From contig JBKEBD010000004.1 in assembly GCA_047972995.1 (NCBI GenBank), forward strand, positions 62,001 through 126,000: DNA of 64,000 nt, given 5' to 3'. Position numbers and translations under genes: made by a program. Every line of letters starts with the position of its first letter. The stretch's first letter is position 1. Under the pieces are notes generated by a model, which saw only the letters and a list, made by a program, of their open reading frames with translations, did not search any database and had not been told where the DNA came from. This DNA is from JBKEDC01 sp047972995. GTDB lineage: Bacteria; Bacteroidota; Bacteroidia; Bacteroidales; Prolixibacteraceae. Below are positions 17,613 through 26,569 of the stretch, piece by piece.

Positions 17613-18287
17613 ATGAAAATTGCGATACTTGGTGCTACTGGTGCCACGGGATTAGATTTACTGGAACAAGCCTTAGCTGCGAAACACATTGAGGAGGTGC
17701 GCGTGTTTATGCGTAGGAAAATACATTTGAAGCATCCTAAGCTGATTTGCTATGTGGTAGATTTCAATCAACCCAAATTGTGGCAACACGAGGTGATGGG
17801 AGATGCTGCATTCTCTTGCTTAGGCACTACCCTAAAAATTGCAGGAAGTAAGAAGACACAATATCAGGTAGACTATACTTATCAGTATGAATTTGCTCAG
17901 GCTGCCAAGCAAAATGGCATTTCTCAGTTTGTGTTGGTCTCGTCGGTTGGTGCATCAGAGAAATCACACATCTTCTATTCGCAAATGAAGGGACAACTAG
18001 AAGTTGACATCAAGGCGTTAAACTTCAACCAACTGCTCATTTTCCGTCCGCCAAGCCTTATTCGCACAGCAACCGACCGCAAAGCGGAAGTGGTGGGCGT
18101 AAAAACTATTCAGGCACTAAATAAAATTGGATTATTCCGACAAGTTCGACCTCTTCCCACAGCCATATTGGCTCAGTCGATGCTTAAAACAAGCGAGCAA
18201 TGGGCTACCCCCGATGCCGACAATAAAACTATTCAAGGTATATTTATTATATCGGGTCGCGCCATATGGCGATTGGCTGAAGAATAA
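17613..18287 (+). CDS. NAD(P)-binding Rossmann-fold protein (atypical short-chain reductase)
   Basis: A 224-residue protein beginning MKIAILGATGATG, a nucleotide-binding GxxGxxG loop. It resembles the NAD(P)-binding TIP30/HTATIP2-like proteins: a CLGTT motif after the second strand, FVLVSSVGA with SxxxA-type residues, and YSQMKGQLEVDI (Y-x3-K catalytic pair). The substrate is unknown. The frame extends to 17508, but the -7 element at 17578 and the sharp start of homology favour 17613. A strong bidirectional terminator follows at 18304. Confidence 0.85.
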   Translation: MKIAILGATGATGLDLLEQALAAKHIEEVRVFMRRKIHLKHPKLICYVVDFNQPKLWQHEVMGDAAFSCLGTTLKIAGSKKTQYQVDYTYQYEFAQAAKQNGISQFVLVSSVGASEKSHIFYSQMKGQLEVDIKALNFNQLLIFRPPSLIRTATDRKAEVVGVKTIQALNKIGLFRQVRPLPTAILAQSMLKTSEQWATPDADNKTIQGIFIISGRAIWRLAEE

Positions 18288-18303
18288 GCCAATTTTAATC
18301 AGC

Positions 18304-18349
18304 AAAAAAGCGAAGAGCCATTGTGTTGGACAATGGCTCTTCGCTTTTC
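18304..18349. terminator. Bidirectional terminator
   Basis: A stem of about 15 bp (AGCGAAGAGCCATTG with its complement, 18309-18323 and 18331-18345) is bounded by A and T runs. It lies between the convergent reductase gene and the META lipoprotein gene. Confidence 0.9.
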
Positions 18350-18367
18350 TATCTATATTCTATCAGT

Positions 18368-18802
18368 TTATTCTTCCACTGCTTGAATTTTTCGTACTAA
18401 CTCAATGATGTTATCTTCTTGTTCTTGCGAAAGCACAAGAGTGTCGGCACTAAATTGGGCTTTCCACTGGCTTCTGGTTAGGCTTCTAACTAAAAATTGC
18501 TCAAAGTCCATATCTGCACACATTTTTCGGGTGGTGAGTACTTCGCCAATAATAATATCACTGCCATCAAAATCCATTGCAGCGCTGAAGTTATTACAAC
18601 CGGTGCTTCCCCCCACTCGTTTCCCATCAACGAAAGCCATAAAAGCTCTCGGATTGTCAACCGGTTCTCCGTTCATATGCACGAACTTCCATTCTCCTTC
18701 AATTTGAGAGACCTCCGACACATTAGTCAGTTTTCGCCCCACATTGCTGCACGAAGCAAAAAGAACCAACAGTGCAAACATCATGATATACGCTCTTTTC
18801 AT
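18368..18802 (-). CDS. META-domain (HslJ-like) lipoprotein
   Basis: A 144-residue lipoprotein: signal peptide with lipobox FASC (Cys18), then one META domain with IEGEWKFVHMNGEPV, GGSTGCNNFSA and LTTRKMCADMDFEQ. The family includes E. coli HslJ, a heat-inducible protein linked to novobiocin resistance; the molecular role is unknown. The two conserved cysteines (GCNNF and RKMCAD) may form a disulphide. Start chosen by the signal peptide. Confidence 0.85.
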   Translation of the reverse strand: MKRAYIMMFALLVLFASCSNVGRKLTNVSEVSQIEGEWKFVHMNGEPVDNPRAFMAFVDGKRVGGSTGCNNFSAAMDFDGSDIIIGEVLTTRKMCADMDFEQFLVRSLTRSQWKAQFSADTLVLSQEQEDNIIELVRKIQAVEE

Positions 18803-18909
18803 TTTTTCTATTTTTAGTTAGATAATAACTGCCAAATTGCTTTCTTTCTCTAGCAAGAAAGTGCAAACCGACGGGGTGCTTACTATTTTAGTTTGTTATT
18901 TTCAACGAC

Positions 18910-20010
18910 TTATCTTCTAGCTTTACTATATAAAAAGGCTGCTATAATCCCAAAGATAATATTTGGAATCCAAACCGCCAAAGCTTCGGGCATAATTCCC
19001 GACACTGCAAACACGGTTGTTACTTGCATGAACATGATAAATGTGAAACTAATAAGGATGCCAAGCCCTAAATGAAGCCCTAGCCCTCCTTTCACCTTGC
19101 GCGATGCCAAAGACACCCCAATGATGGTTAGCACAAATGAGGCGAAAGGTGCTGCTGTTCGCTTGTGCCGCTCTATTTCGTATTCGTTGGTGGAAATTCC
19201 TCGAATACGTAGGTTCACAATTTCTTGCTCTAGTTCTTTATTGGGCAACATTTCTGCCATATGGTTGCGCACGTGATAATCTTCGGGCGTCATTTGTAGC
19301 GTGGTGTCCATTTTAGCCCCAGAGGTTACAAATTCATCTTCCCCATTAATTTCACGAATGTAATAGTTGTTCACTTCCCACACTTCTTTGTCGCGATCCC
19401 ACTTAATATAGTCTGCCGAAAGTTTCGACTTCAACGTGCCATCTTCAATATGCTCTAAGGTGAAACGATAGCCCACATCGTTCGATGTGTTATAACTCCG
19501 CATATAAACATAAATGCCCGGTTCTATCTGTCGATGAATGTTTCTGCCCAAACGCGCTTTTCGATAGCTGCTTCTCAGGTAGGAATCTTTAAAATCGTTC
19601 ATTCCTTTGGTAGAATTCGGAATAATCCAACCTCCCAACACGAAACTTAGTACGGCAATAAATCCGGCTCCAACCATGTACGGACGCACAAAGCGAGCAA
19701 AGGAAACGCCACTACTCATAATGGCAATAATTTCAGAATCGTAAGCTAGTTTTGAGGTGAAATAAATTACGGCAATAAAGTTGAACAGCGGACTGAACAG
19801 GTTAGCAAAGTAAGGCACAAAATTACCGTAGTAATCGAGAAGCACCTCTTTCACCGGAATGTTTAGCAGCTTATCGATGTTTTCTGCCACATCAAACACC
19901 ACCGCAATACTAATAATGAGTGCAATAGACACGAAGTAGGTGCCCAAAAACTTGCCCAGAATATAACGGTCTAGCGTTTGAAACTTTATTTTCTGCCAAA
20001 ATCGCATCAT
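18910..20010 (-). CDS. LptG/LptF-family permease (YjgP/YjgQ)
   Basis: A 366-residue inner-membrane protein of the lipopolysaccharide export complex. The N-terminus has LDRYILGKFLGTY and two hydrophobic helices. A periplasmic beta-jellyroll portion occupies about 120-270. The C-terminus has four hydrophobic segments with FASFVLTIIGVSLASRK. In Bacteroidota one or two such permeases work with LptB and LptC; I cannot decide LptF versus LptG. It overlaps tgt by 4 bp, so the two genes are co-transcribed and translationally coupled, a common arrangement in the phylum. Confidence 0.9.
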   Translation of the reverse strand: MMRFWQKIKFQTLDRYILGKFLGTYFVSIALIISIAVVFDVAENIDKLLNIPVKEVLLDYYGNFVPYFANLFSPLFNFIAVIYFTSKLAYDSEIIAIMSSGVSFARFVRPYMVGAGFIAVLSFVLGGWIIPNSTKGMNDFKDSYLRSSYRKARLGRNIHRQIEPGIYVYMRSYNTSNDVGYRFTLEHIEDGTLKSKLSADYIKWDRDKEVWEVNNYYIREINGEDEFVTSGAKMDTTLQMTPEDYHVRNHMAEMLPNKELEQEIVNLRIRGISTNEYEIERHKRTAAPFASFVLTIIGVSLASRKVKGGLGLHLGLGILISFTFIMFMQVTTVFAVSGIMPEALAVWIPNIIFGIIAAFLYSKARR

Positions 20011-21137
20011 AAGCGTTGAGCCAATTTAATCACTATTTCTTCTTTCCATGCTTTGAAAGTGCCTGCCACAATGTGCTTGCGTGCTTCTTTCATCAACCAA
20101 AGATAAAATGCCAAATTGTGTTCACTTGCTATTTGTGCACCAAGCATTTCTTTCGACACAATGAGGTGGCGCAAGAAGGCTTTGGTGTAGTGTTTATCTA
20201 CAAACGATGTTCCATCAGGATCGACAGGCGAGAAATCATCGGCCCATCGTTTATTGCGGATATTAATAATTCCGTTTTGGGTGAAGAGCATACCATTTCG
20301 TCCGTTTCTTGTGGGCATTACACAGTCGAACATATCTACACCTCTATCAATGGCTTGCAAGATATTTACCGGAGTGCCCACTCCCATCAAATAACGAGGT
20401 TTATCTTGTGGTAAAATTGGATTTACCACCTCAATCATGGCATACATATCGGCTTCACTTTCGCCCACCGACAGCCCACCAATGGCATAACCATCGCTTG
20501 GAATGCTCGACACATAACGTGCCGATTTCTCGCGCAAATCAGGATAAATAGCACCTTGCACAATAGGGAAAAGCGATTGTTGGTGACCATATAATGGCTT
20601 CGTTTTCGCCACCTGATTCACACAACGATCGAGCCATCGATTGGTTAAATCTAAGCTCTTTTTAGCATAGCTATAATCGGCATCGCCGGGCGTACACTCA
20701 TCGAATGCCATCATAATATCAGCACCAATCGAGCGTTGAATGTCAATTACGCGCTCGGGTGAAAACATATGGTATGAACCATCAATGTGCGACTGAAAGC
20801 GTGCGCCTTCTTCGCTCAGCTTGCGAATGTCGCCCAACGAAAACACCTGAAAACCGCCACTATCAGTAAGAATAGGACCATTCCAACCATTGAATTTATG
20901 CAAACCACCAGCTTGCTCAATAATTTCAATACCCGGACGAAGATACAAGTGATAGGTATTCCCCAAAATAATTTCTGCTTGAATATCTTCTTTAATATCA
21001 CGCACATGAATCCCTTTCACCGAACCTGCAGTGCCCACAGGCATGAAGATTGGCGTGTGAATGGTGCCATGGTCGGTAGTCAGCTCACCGGCACGCGCAG
21101 CGCTATCGGTAAGTGTATGTTGTAGTTTAAATTCCAT
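20007..21137 (-). CDS. tgt: tRNA-guanine transglycosylase (queuosine)
   Basis: Tgt swaps guanine 34 of GUN-anticodon tRNAs for preQ1. The 376-residue length is normal. Family motifs are LTDSGGFQVFSLG (with the catalytic Asp), FDECTPGD, GGLSVGE and FDCVMPTRNGRNG. The C-terminal zinc site, usually CxCxxC followed by His, reads DPDGTSFVDKHYTKAFLRHL here: the three Cys are absent and the His remains. The first gene of a tgt-lptG pair, with a -7 element at 21160. Confidence 0.95.
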   Translation of the reverse strand: MEFKLQHTLTDSAARAGELTTDHGTIHTPIFMPVGTAGSVKGIHVRDIKEDIQAEIILGNTYHLYLRPGIEIIEQAGGLHKFNGWNGPILTDSGGFQVFSLGDIRKLSEEGARFQSHIDGSYHMFSPERVIDIQRSIGADIMMAFDECTPGDADYSYAKKSLDLTNRWLDRCVNQVAKTKPLYGHQQSLFPIVQGAIYPDLREKSARYVSSIPSDGYAIGGLSVGESEADMYAMIEVVNPILPQDKPRYLMGVGTPVNILQAIDRGVDMFDCVMPTRNGRNGMLFTQNGIINIRNKRWADDFSPVDPDGTSFVDKHYTKAFLRHLIVSKEMLGAQIASEHNLAFYLWLMKEARKHIVAGTFKAWKEEIVIKLAQRL

Positions 21138-21159
21138 TGTTTACTTCTATATAGATGCA

Positions 21160-21167
21160 CAAAGATA
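21160..21167 (-). promoter_or_regulatory. Putative -7 element of tgt-lptG
   Basis: Minus-strand TATCTTTG lies 22 bp before the tgt ATG. Confidence 0.5.
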
Positions 21168-21950
21168 ATATATCTGTGGAATTTTAAAATACAATAGCCA
21201 TTGGCAGAATTAAATATGCGCAAATTAAACTCAGCCAATGGGTTTTATTTCTAACGCCTCAACCACAAAAAGCTTCTGTTGACTAAGCCTTGGTGGGCGA
21301 AATAAACTTATTATCACGAGTGGTTATGAGCCTTACAACACTAGGTAGAATACTTATTACAAACCACTTGAACTACCCTACAACTTCACCATCAAGTTGT
21401 AAAAGATAGGCTTTTTAAAACGTTACAACTGCCGATGAGGTAGAAATAACAACGCTCGACTGACTATCGAAGAAGCTTTCATCAAACTTCGACAAGCCTG
21501 CCTTTACAAAATACGATTTCAGCACCTTAAAAGCATGAGCTACCACGCCATTCTTTTTAGAAAAAGCACAAGGTACCCGCTTCAACAGTACGCTACTAAC
21601 TAGCATTTTGTCTTTAAGATGAATGAGCGAAAGCTGCCATAACACGGGGGAAAAATGTTTTTTTCATGTGCTTTTTAATTTCGAGATAAGTGGTAAGTTC
21701 TAGACTTTAGGCTTCTTTTGCTGTAAAATCGTCCACTAGGGCTAAGGAACAAAAAAATAACAACTAGCTTTTCTTACTTGTGTTTTCGAAAAGAGCGAGC
21801 GAAAGCTCTTTCTAAATAAATTTGCACTAAACAAGCATTCGAAACTTTGGTTATTCTACAGTTGAAGAATTGACTTTTTATTTTCAGCTCCTCGAGTTAA
21901 ACAAAATATATTTGATAGAGATAAGTGCTAATACATCTAAAAAAATTATC
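21168..21950. other. Long intergenic region with no supported gene
   Basis: About 780 bp without a recognisable gene. It holds an inverted repeat around GCCATTGGC/GCCAATGGG (about 21190-21242), a small palindrome TACAACTT/AAGTTGTA (about 21379-21402) and a hairpin AAAGAGC/GCTCTTT (about 21792-21811). A minus-strand frame from a GTG at 21645 to 21415 (76 codons) has no recognisable domain or promoter, and I do not call it a gene. Confidence 0.5.
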
Positions 21951-21958
21951 TATTTTTG
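21951..21958 (+). promoter_or_regulatory. Putative -7 element of the small lipoprotein gene
   Basis: TATTTTTG lies 40 bp before the ATG at 21999. Confidence 0.5.
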
Positions 21959-21998
21959 TCCGCACAATAAAGATTCAACAACACAATAAACAGGTATA

Positions 21999-22361
21999 AT
22001 GAAAAAGTTATTCTTCATCGCACTCGTTGCTCTTGCCGCAGTCTCTTGCAAAAGCAAAGGGATTCAGCTTGACATTCAAAACAATTCAGGTGCCGACATC
22101 AGCAATGTGGTGTGCTACACCGTAATCTCTGGCGACACCCTATTGACTAGCGATCTCATTAAAAACAACGAAAATGCATCGGTTTCTTTTCCTAAAACCG
22201 AAGGAAAAACAAGCTACAACTTCATTTTAGAATTCGTTCGTGCTAATGGCTACAAAGACACAACAATTGAAAGCATCACCCTTAGCGAAGAAAGCAAAAT
22301 AGCTCAAGTGCATTTCATCGTTGATGAAACAAGCATCAAAACCGACTTTAAAGTGGAATAA
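21999..22361 (+). CDS. Small lipoprotein of unknown function
   Basis: A 120-residue protein with a clear lipoprotein signal (MKKLFFIALVALAAVSC, Cys17). The mature part is predicted beta-rich (LDIQNNSGADISNVVCYTV..., SYNFILEF, AQVHFIVDET) and resembles a small immunoglobulin-like or pilin-like sandwich, but I recognise no named family. It has its own -7 element and a strong terminator at 22403, so it is a single-gene unit upstream of dnaK. Confidence 0.8.
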   Translation: MKKLFFIALVALAAVSCKSKGIQLDIQNNSGADISNVVCYTVISGDTLLTSDLIKNNENASVSFPKTEGKTSYNFILEFVRANGYKDTTIESITLSEESKIAQVHFIVDETSIKTDFKVE

Positions 22362-22402
22362 CCCTATCAACTATAACAATGATTTACATCATTGCCAAAT
22401 AC

Positions 22403-22439
22403 AAACTCCGAAAGTACACTTGCCTTTCGGAGTTTTTTT
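22403..22439 (+). terminator. Terminator after the small lipoprotein gene
   Basis: The 12-bp stem AAACTCCGAAAG/CTTTCGGAGTTT (22403-22414 with 22424-22435) ends in a run of seven T. Confidence 0.9.
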
Positions 22440-22567
22440 ATTGCCATGTTATTGCTGAAACCTTTCAAACGAAGGGAATATTTGGGGGAGTGAAAGTTGG
22501 GGCATTCTTTAATTTGAACGTTTGGGATATGACTTCTCATGCTCTGCTTCATGCTTGTAAACATTAA

Positions 22568-22603
22568 TAACCTGAGGCTAAATCTTATCTGAAACTCCGG
22601 TTA
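22568..22603 (+). repeat. 36-bp palindromic element, copy 1
   Basis: Starts TAACCTGAGGC and ends ACTCCGGTTA, so the ends are inverted with one mismatch. It is identical at 30 of 36 positions to the reverse complement of 26779-26814. In this copy the palindrome extends outward by 3 bp on each side (TTAATAACC...GGTTATTAA). It lies in the dnaK upstream region. Confidence 0.65.
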
Positions 22604-22866
22604 TTAAGGATTAATGGCGTGGGTGCAACCAACTCGTAATTGATTCCCCCTCCTACTCCCAAGAAAGCTTACCACTGCAACTTCTTGTCAGCACCTTCTG
22701 CCACAATGTCGCAACTCTTCGGCGTAAAAACGCCTTTTTGACTACTTTTATTTTTGGCACTACACATTTTTTCTTTGGCACAAGAATTGATAACATATCA
22801 CAACGAAGGAAAACTCTACATGAGCTTTCCCCTAACAAGAAAATAACAACATAAAAAAATACCAAA
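22604..22866. promoter_or_regulatory. dnaK upstream region with a -7 element at 22749
   Basis: TATTTTTG at 22749-22756 matches TAnnTTTG and lies 110 bp before the dnaK ATG. Further down, TTGGCACAAGAATTGA (22775-22790) resembles a sigma-54 -24/-12 promoter but has GA instead of GC at -12. No CIRCE-like inverted repeat is seen. Confidence 0.4.
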
Positions 22867-24774
22867 ATGGGAAAAATTATTGGAATTGACTTAGGAACTA
22901 CCAACTCTTGCGTTTCTGTAATGGAAGGAAACGAACCGGTAGTAATTACAAACAACGAAGGAAAACGTACTACCCCATCGGTAGTGGCTTTCGTGGAAGG
23001 TGGCGAGCGTAAAGTGGGCGACCCTGCAAAACGCCAAGCAATCACCAACCCACACAAAACGATTTATTCAATCAAACGCTTCATGGGCGAAACCTATGCG
23101 CAAGTGACTAAAGAAATCGAGCGTGTGCCTTACACTGTGGAGAACGAAAACAACACACCTCGCGTGGTGATTGATGACAGAAAATATTCGCCTCAAGAAA
23201 TCTCAGCCATGACACTTCAGAAAATGAAGAAAACAGCGGAAGATTATTTGGGACAAGAAGTAACAGAAGCCGTTATTACTGTGCCTGCTTACTTCAACGA
23301 TGCACAACGTCAAGCAACTAAAGAAGCAGGTGAAATCGCAGGTTTGCAAGTGAAACGTATAATCAACGAACCAACGGCTGCCGCTTTGGCATATGGTTTG
23401 GACAAAAAAGACACCGACCAAAAAATCGCGGTGTTCGACCTTGGTGGTGGTACTTTCGACGTGTCGATCCTTGAATTGGGTGATGGCGTATTCGAAGTAA
23501 AATCAACCGATGGTGATACTCACCTTGGTGGTGACGACTTCGACCAAGTAATCATCGACTGGTTAGCTGGGGAGTTCATCAACGACGAAAACATCGACTT
23601 GCGCAAAGACCCTATGGCTCTTCAACGTTTGAAAGAAGCGGCTGAAAAAGCAAAAATTGAGCTTTCTTCATCCACTTCAACCGAAATCAACTTGCCATAC
23701 ATCATGCCAGTAAATGGTGTACCTAAACACTTGGTGCGTTCATTGAGCCGTGCAAAATTCGAACAATTGGCCGATTCTTTGATTCAAGCTGCTATCGAGC
23801 CTTGTCGCAAAGCCTTGAAAAACGCAGGTCTTTCAGCCTCTGATATCGACGAAGTAATCTTGGTGGGTGGTTCAACTCGTATCCCTGCTGTGCAACAAAA
23901 AGTAGAAGAATTCTTCGGAAAAGCACCATCGAAAGGTGTGAACCCCGACGAAGTGGTGGCTATCGGTGCTGCAATTCAAGGTGGTGTGTTGACTGGTGAA
24001 GTGAAAGACGTGTTGCTACTTGATGTAACTCCTCTTTCATTGGGTATCGAAACAATGGGTGGCGTGATGACTAAACTCATCGAAGCCAACACTACGATTC
24101 CTACAAAGAAATCGGAAACATTCTCAACGGCTGCCGACAACCAACCATCAGTAGAAATCCACGTATTGCAAGGTGAACGCCCAATGGCAAACGGAAACAA
24201 ATCAATTGGTCGCTTCCACTTGAACGACATTCCACCAGCACCTCGTGGCGTACCTCAAATTGAAGTTACTTTCGACATCGATGCTAACGGTATCTTGAAA
24301 GTTTCAGCAAAAGACAAAGCAACAGGCAAAGAGCAATCAATCCGCATTGAAGCATCATCAGGTTTGAGCGATGCCGAAATCGAAAGAATGCGCGCTGAAG
24401 CTGCTGCCAACGAAGCATCAGATAAAGAAGCTCGCGAGAAAGTGGACAAAATGAACCAAGCCGATTCAATGATTTTCCAAACTGAAAAACAATTGAAAGA
24501 GTTTGGCGACAAATTGCCAGCCGACAAAAAAGCCCCAATAGAAGAAGCATTGGCAGAATTGAAAACCGCTCATGCAGCGCAAGACATTGCAGGCATCGAC
24601 GCAGCCATGGAAAAACTAAACACCGTGTTCCAAGCCGCAAGCCAAGAGATGTATAACGCCCAAGGTGGTGCCGAAGGTGCAGCCCAAGACCCCAACGCGG
24701 GTCAGCAACAACAAGGCGGCACCAAAGGTGGCGACGACGAAGTAACTGACGTGGACTTTGAAGAGGTAAAATAA
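22867..24774 (+). CDS. dnaK: Molecular chaperone DnaK (Hsp70)
   Basis: The 635-residue Hsp70 folds and protects proteins with DnaJ and GrpE. The ATPase domain (about 1-385) starts MGKIIGIDLGTTNSCVSVM and has AVITVPAYFND, IINEPTAAALAYG and DLGGGTFDVS. The linker DVLLLDVTPLSLGIE leads into the substrate-binding domain, then a helical lid. The C-terminus has a Gly/Gln stretch and ends DVDFEEVK, as in canonical DnaK. No dnaJ or grpE lies next to it. The codon choice looks more biased than that of its neighbours, as expected for a highly expressed gene. Confidence 0.99.
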   Translation: MGKIIGIDLGTTNSCVSVMEGNEPVVITNNEGKRTTPSVVAFVEGGERKVGDPAKRQAITNPHKTIYSIKRFMGETYAQVTKEIERVPYTVENENNTPRVVIDDRKYSPQEISAMTLQKMKKTAEDYLGQEVTEAVITVPAYFNDAQRQATKEAGEIAGLQVKRIINEPTAAALAYGLDKKDTDQKIAVFDLGGGTFDVSILELGDGVFEVKSTDGDTHLGGDDFDQVIIDWLAGEFINDENIDLRKDPMALQRLKEAAEKAKIELSSSTSTEINLPYIMPVNGVPKHLVRSLSRAKFEQLADSLIQAAIEPCRKALKNAGLSASDIDEVILVGGSTRIPAVQQKVEEFFGKAPSKGVNPDEVVAIGAAIQGGVLTGEVKDVLLLDVTPLSLGIETMGGVMTKLIEANTTIPTKKSETFSTAADNQPSVEIHVLQGERPMANGNKSIGRFHLNDIPPAPRGVPQIEVTFDIDANGILKVSAKDKATGKEQSIRIEASSGLSDAEIERMRAEAAANEASDKEAREKVDKMNQADSMIFQTEKQLKEFGDKLPADKKAPIEEALAELKTAHAAQDIAGIDAAMEKLNTVFQAASQEMYNAQGGAEGAAQDPNAGQQQQGGTKGGDDEVTDVDFEEVK

Positions 24775-24805
24775 AATGTAATTAGCAACAATCACTAGAT
24801 ATTAA

Positions 24806-24846
24806 AAACAGGCTGTAAACCATGAGTTTACAGCCTATTTTGTTTT
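24806..24846 (+). terminator. Terminator after dnaK
   Basis: The 11-bp perfect stem AGGCTGTAAAC/GTTTACAGCCT (24810-24820 with 24826-24836) is followed by a T-rich run. Confidence 0.88.
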
Positions 24847-24993
24847 TGGGAGTTTATTAATATTGCTTGTTTTTGATTGATTTTTTGCTTTTATTTTTAC
24901 CATATTTGGAACGCGCGCTAATTGGTGATGATGTGCGCCTTAAACAGGCTTATCAAGTCTTAATCGGTCTTATTTGATGATAATGTAACAGAT

Positions 24994-25563
24994 ATGGGAG
25001 TAAGTAAACTAAAAATACCGAAAATCTGCGAGCAATGCGGAAAGCCTTTTGAAGCAAAGACAGTAGCAACTCGCTTTTGTAGTCATTATTGTGGCACTAA
25101 AGCTAGTAAAGAAAGGAGAAGGCAAGCAAAAGCTGACAAAGAAAAGCAAACAATCTTGGAGCAATCTGCTAGAAAGATAGCAGAGCTTCAAACCCGTCCT
25201 TATCTGTCTATTTCAGAAGCGACTGTTATGTTTGGAATATCTAAGGATACAATCAGACGATTAATTAAAGCGGGTAAAGTTTCTGCCTATAACATGGGAC
25301 AGCGACTAACAAGAGTAAGTCGTGAACACCTAGAGGCTATGTTTACAGCAGTAGAAATGCCCGAAGAAAAAGAAAAAAAGGCTGTAAAGCTACAATATGA
25401 ACCCGATGAATGTTATACGATTGCTGAAATATCTGAAAAGTTCAATGTATCTTTATCAACAGTAAGTAATACAATTAGACGTAATAGCATACCGAAACGA
25501 CAAATCGGCAAGTATGTATATGTTCCCAAAGAACCTATTGATAAAATATTCGCAAGCAAATGA
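24994..25563 (+). CDS. Mobile-element DNA-binding protein: zinc ribbon plus two excisionase-type HTH domains
   Basis: A 189-residue basic protein. An N-terminal zinc ribbon-like segment has CEQCGKPF and CSHYCG (residues about 10-33). It is followed by a Lys/Arg/Glu-rich helix and two MerR/excisionase-like helix-turn-helix domains (about 67-105, LSISEATVMFGISKDTIRRLIKAG in pieces; and about 140-185, YTIAEISEKFNVSLSTVSNTIRR). Such proteins sit directly upstream of tyrosine integrases in Bacteroidota conjugative and mobilisable elements. It overlaps the integrase fragment by 4 bp (ATGA), so the pair was one operon. The rest of the element is missing. Confidence 0.8.
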   Translation: MGVSKLKIPKICEQCGKPFEAKTVATRFCSHYCGTKASKERRRQAKADKEKQTILEQSARKIAELQTRPYLSISEATVMFGISKDTIRRLIKAGKVSAYNMGQRLTRVSREHLEAMFTAVEMPEEKEKKAVKLQYEPDECYTIAEISEKFNVSLSTVSNTIRRNSIPKRQIGKYVYVPKEPIDKIFASK

Positions 25564-25895
25564 AACAACTAACCAACACCAGAGTAACTGTAAGGTTGCG
25601 CAAAGCAGAAGATAGAAAGGAGTGGTACATCTATTTAGAAAGCTACCCTGTATATGTTCCGGGTAAGGAAAAGCCTCAACGAGTTCGTGAATATCTCAAT
25701 AGAAGCGTAAGAACTGTTGAATGGGACAAGAAGTGCACGGCTAGAACCAATGCAGACGGAACAAAGACATATAAACCCAAACGCAATGACAATGGCGTGA
25801 TAATGTACAAAAGCGAGAATGACAGAGAAACTATGCTGTATACCGATAGCGTTCGTAAACTCCGACAGCGAGAATATGACAATGTCGATTTGTAG
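25560..25895 (+). pseudogene. Tyrosine integrase, N-terminal fragment only
   Basis: The 111 codons match the N-terminal arm-binding region of Bacteroidota conjugative-element integrases: VTVRLRKAEDRKEWYIYLESYP at 9-30 in pieces, then PGKEKPQRVREYLNR, TYKPKRNDNG and ETMLYTDSVRKLRQREYDN. Full members are about 400 residues with a catalytic R...HxxR...Y domain. Here the frame stops right after YDNVDL, and no catalytic domain follows. The sequence beyond 25893 belongs to an unrelated gene in the other orientation, so this is a deletion scar. Confidence 0.75.
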
Positions 25896-25985
25896 GGTTG
25901 GGTCTTCTACATTGTTCTTGCTTTGTGAAAAAACACTAGAACTGAGTATAACTAGTGTTGTTAATAGAAATAAGTACTTAGTCAT
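25893..25985 (-). pseudogene. Orphan signal-peptide fragment fused to the antisense of the integrase
   Basis: From ATG 25985 the minus strand encodes MTKYLFLLTTLVILSSSVFS, a good Sec signal peptide, then QSKNNVEDPTLQ. At about 25893 it runs into the reverse complement of the integrase fragment and stays open to 25635. The first ~31 codons are the start of an exported protein whose remainder was lost in the same deletion that cut the integrase. Confidence 0.5.
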
Positions 25986-26525
25986 TTTTGCTTGATTTAT
26001 GAATGTTAACATCTTCATTTGATGAAACAAATTTAGACTAGTTAACAACCATAAACAATCCCTAATTATGACTATTTTATACATTCAAAGTAAAAATATC
26101 CCAACTATTGGGGAGAAGTTATTTTCTATATACCTAATTAATAGAGCTTTTCAATCAGACTAGTAATAAAAGCATTATAGCATCCATTTGAAATTAATAA
26201 TATATGTGTAATAAAAACCCCAAAGGAGGACGTTAAATAATACTTAATAATTAACAGGTATTTACAGAACATTGTGGGTCAGTTCATAATTTAGGTGGAT
26301 TTACTTTTAATCTAAGCGTATATTTTAGCAACTCTGTACAAGAAGAACCTAATATCAGTTACCCATCTAAGTGAAGCTCTGAAAGCTTTTAGTTTAGCTT
26401 TGAAATATTCCGCAGATGAATGTGTACATCTGTTGTCGAAAAAGTTCCATATTTCGACATAGTGCATATGTATTGTAGCGGATATCTTATAAAAAGAATG
26501 GAAGCCAGAATGTTATCCGGATTTT
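25986..26525. other. AT-rich region without a supported gene
   Basis: About 540 bp next to the integration scar. No frame longer than about 50 codons has recognisable features, and no promoter-gene pair is seen. The stretch is probably residual flanking or element DNA. Confidence 0.4.
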
Positions 26526-26565
26526 AAAAAAAAAAGAGAAGCACAAAAATGTACTTCTCTTTGAA
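26526..26565 (-). terminator. Terminator of the broken lipoprotein gene
   Basis: On the minus strand AAAGAGAAGTAC...GTGCTTCTCTTT forms a stem of about 11 bp with a T-rich loop, followed by a long T run. It lies directly after the stop at 26570. Confidence 0.8.
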
Positions 26566-26569
26566 ATTT

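Noticed and set aside
21415..21645. 76-codon minus-strand frame in the long spacer after tgt
   Set aside because: Starts with GTG, no promoter, no recognised domain, composition not clearly coding.
22775..22790. Sigma-54-like promoter upstream of dnaK (TTGGCACAAGAATTGA)
   Set aside because: The -12 dinucleotide is GA rather than GC, and a normal -7 element is present 26 bp upstream. No enhancer site was identified. Kept only as a remark.
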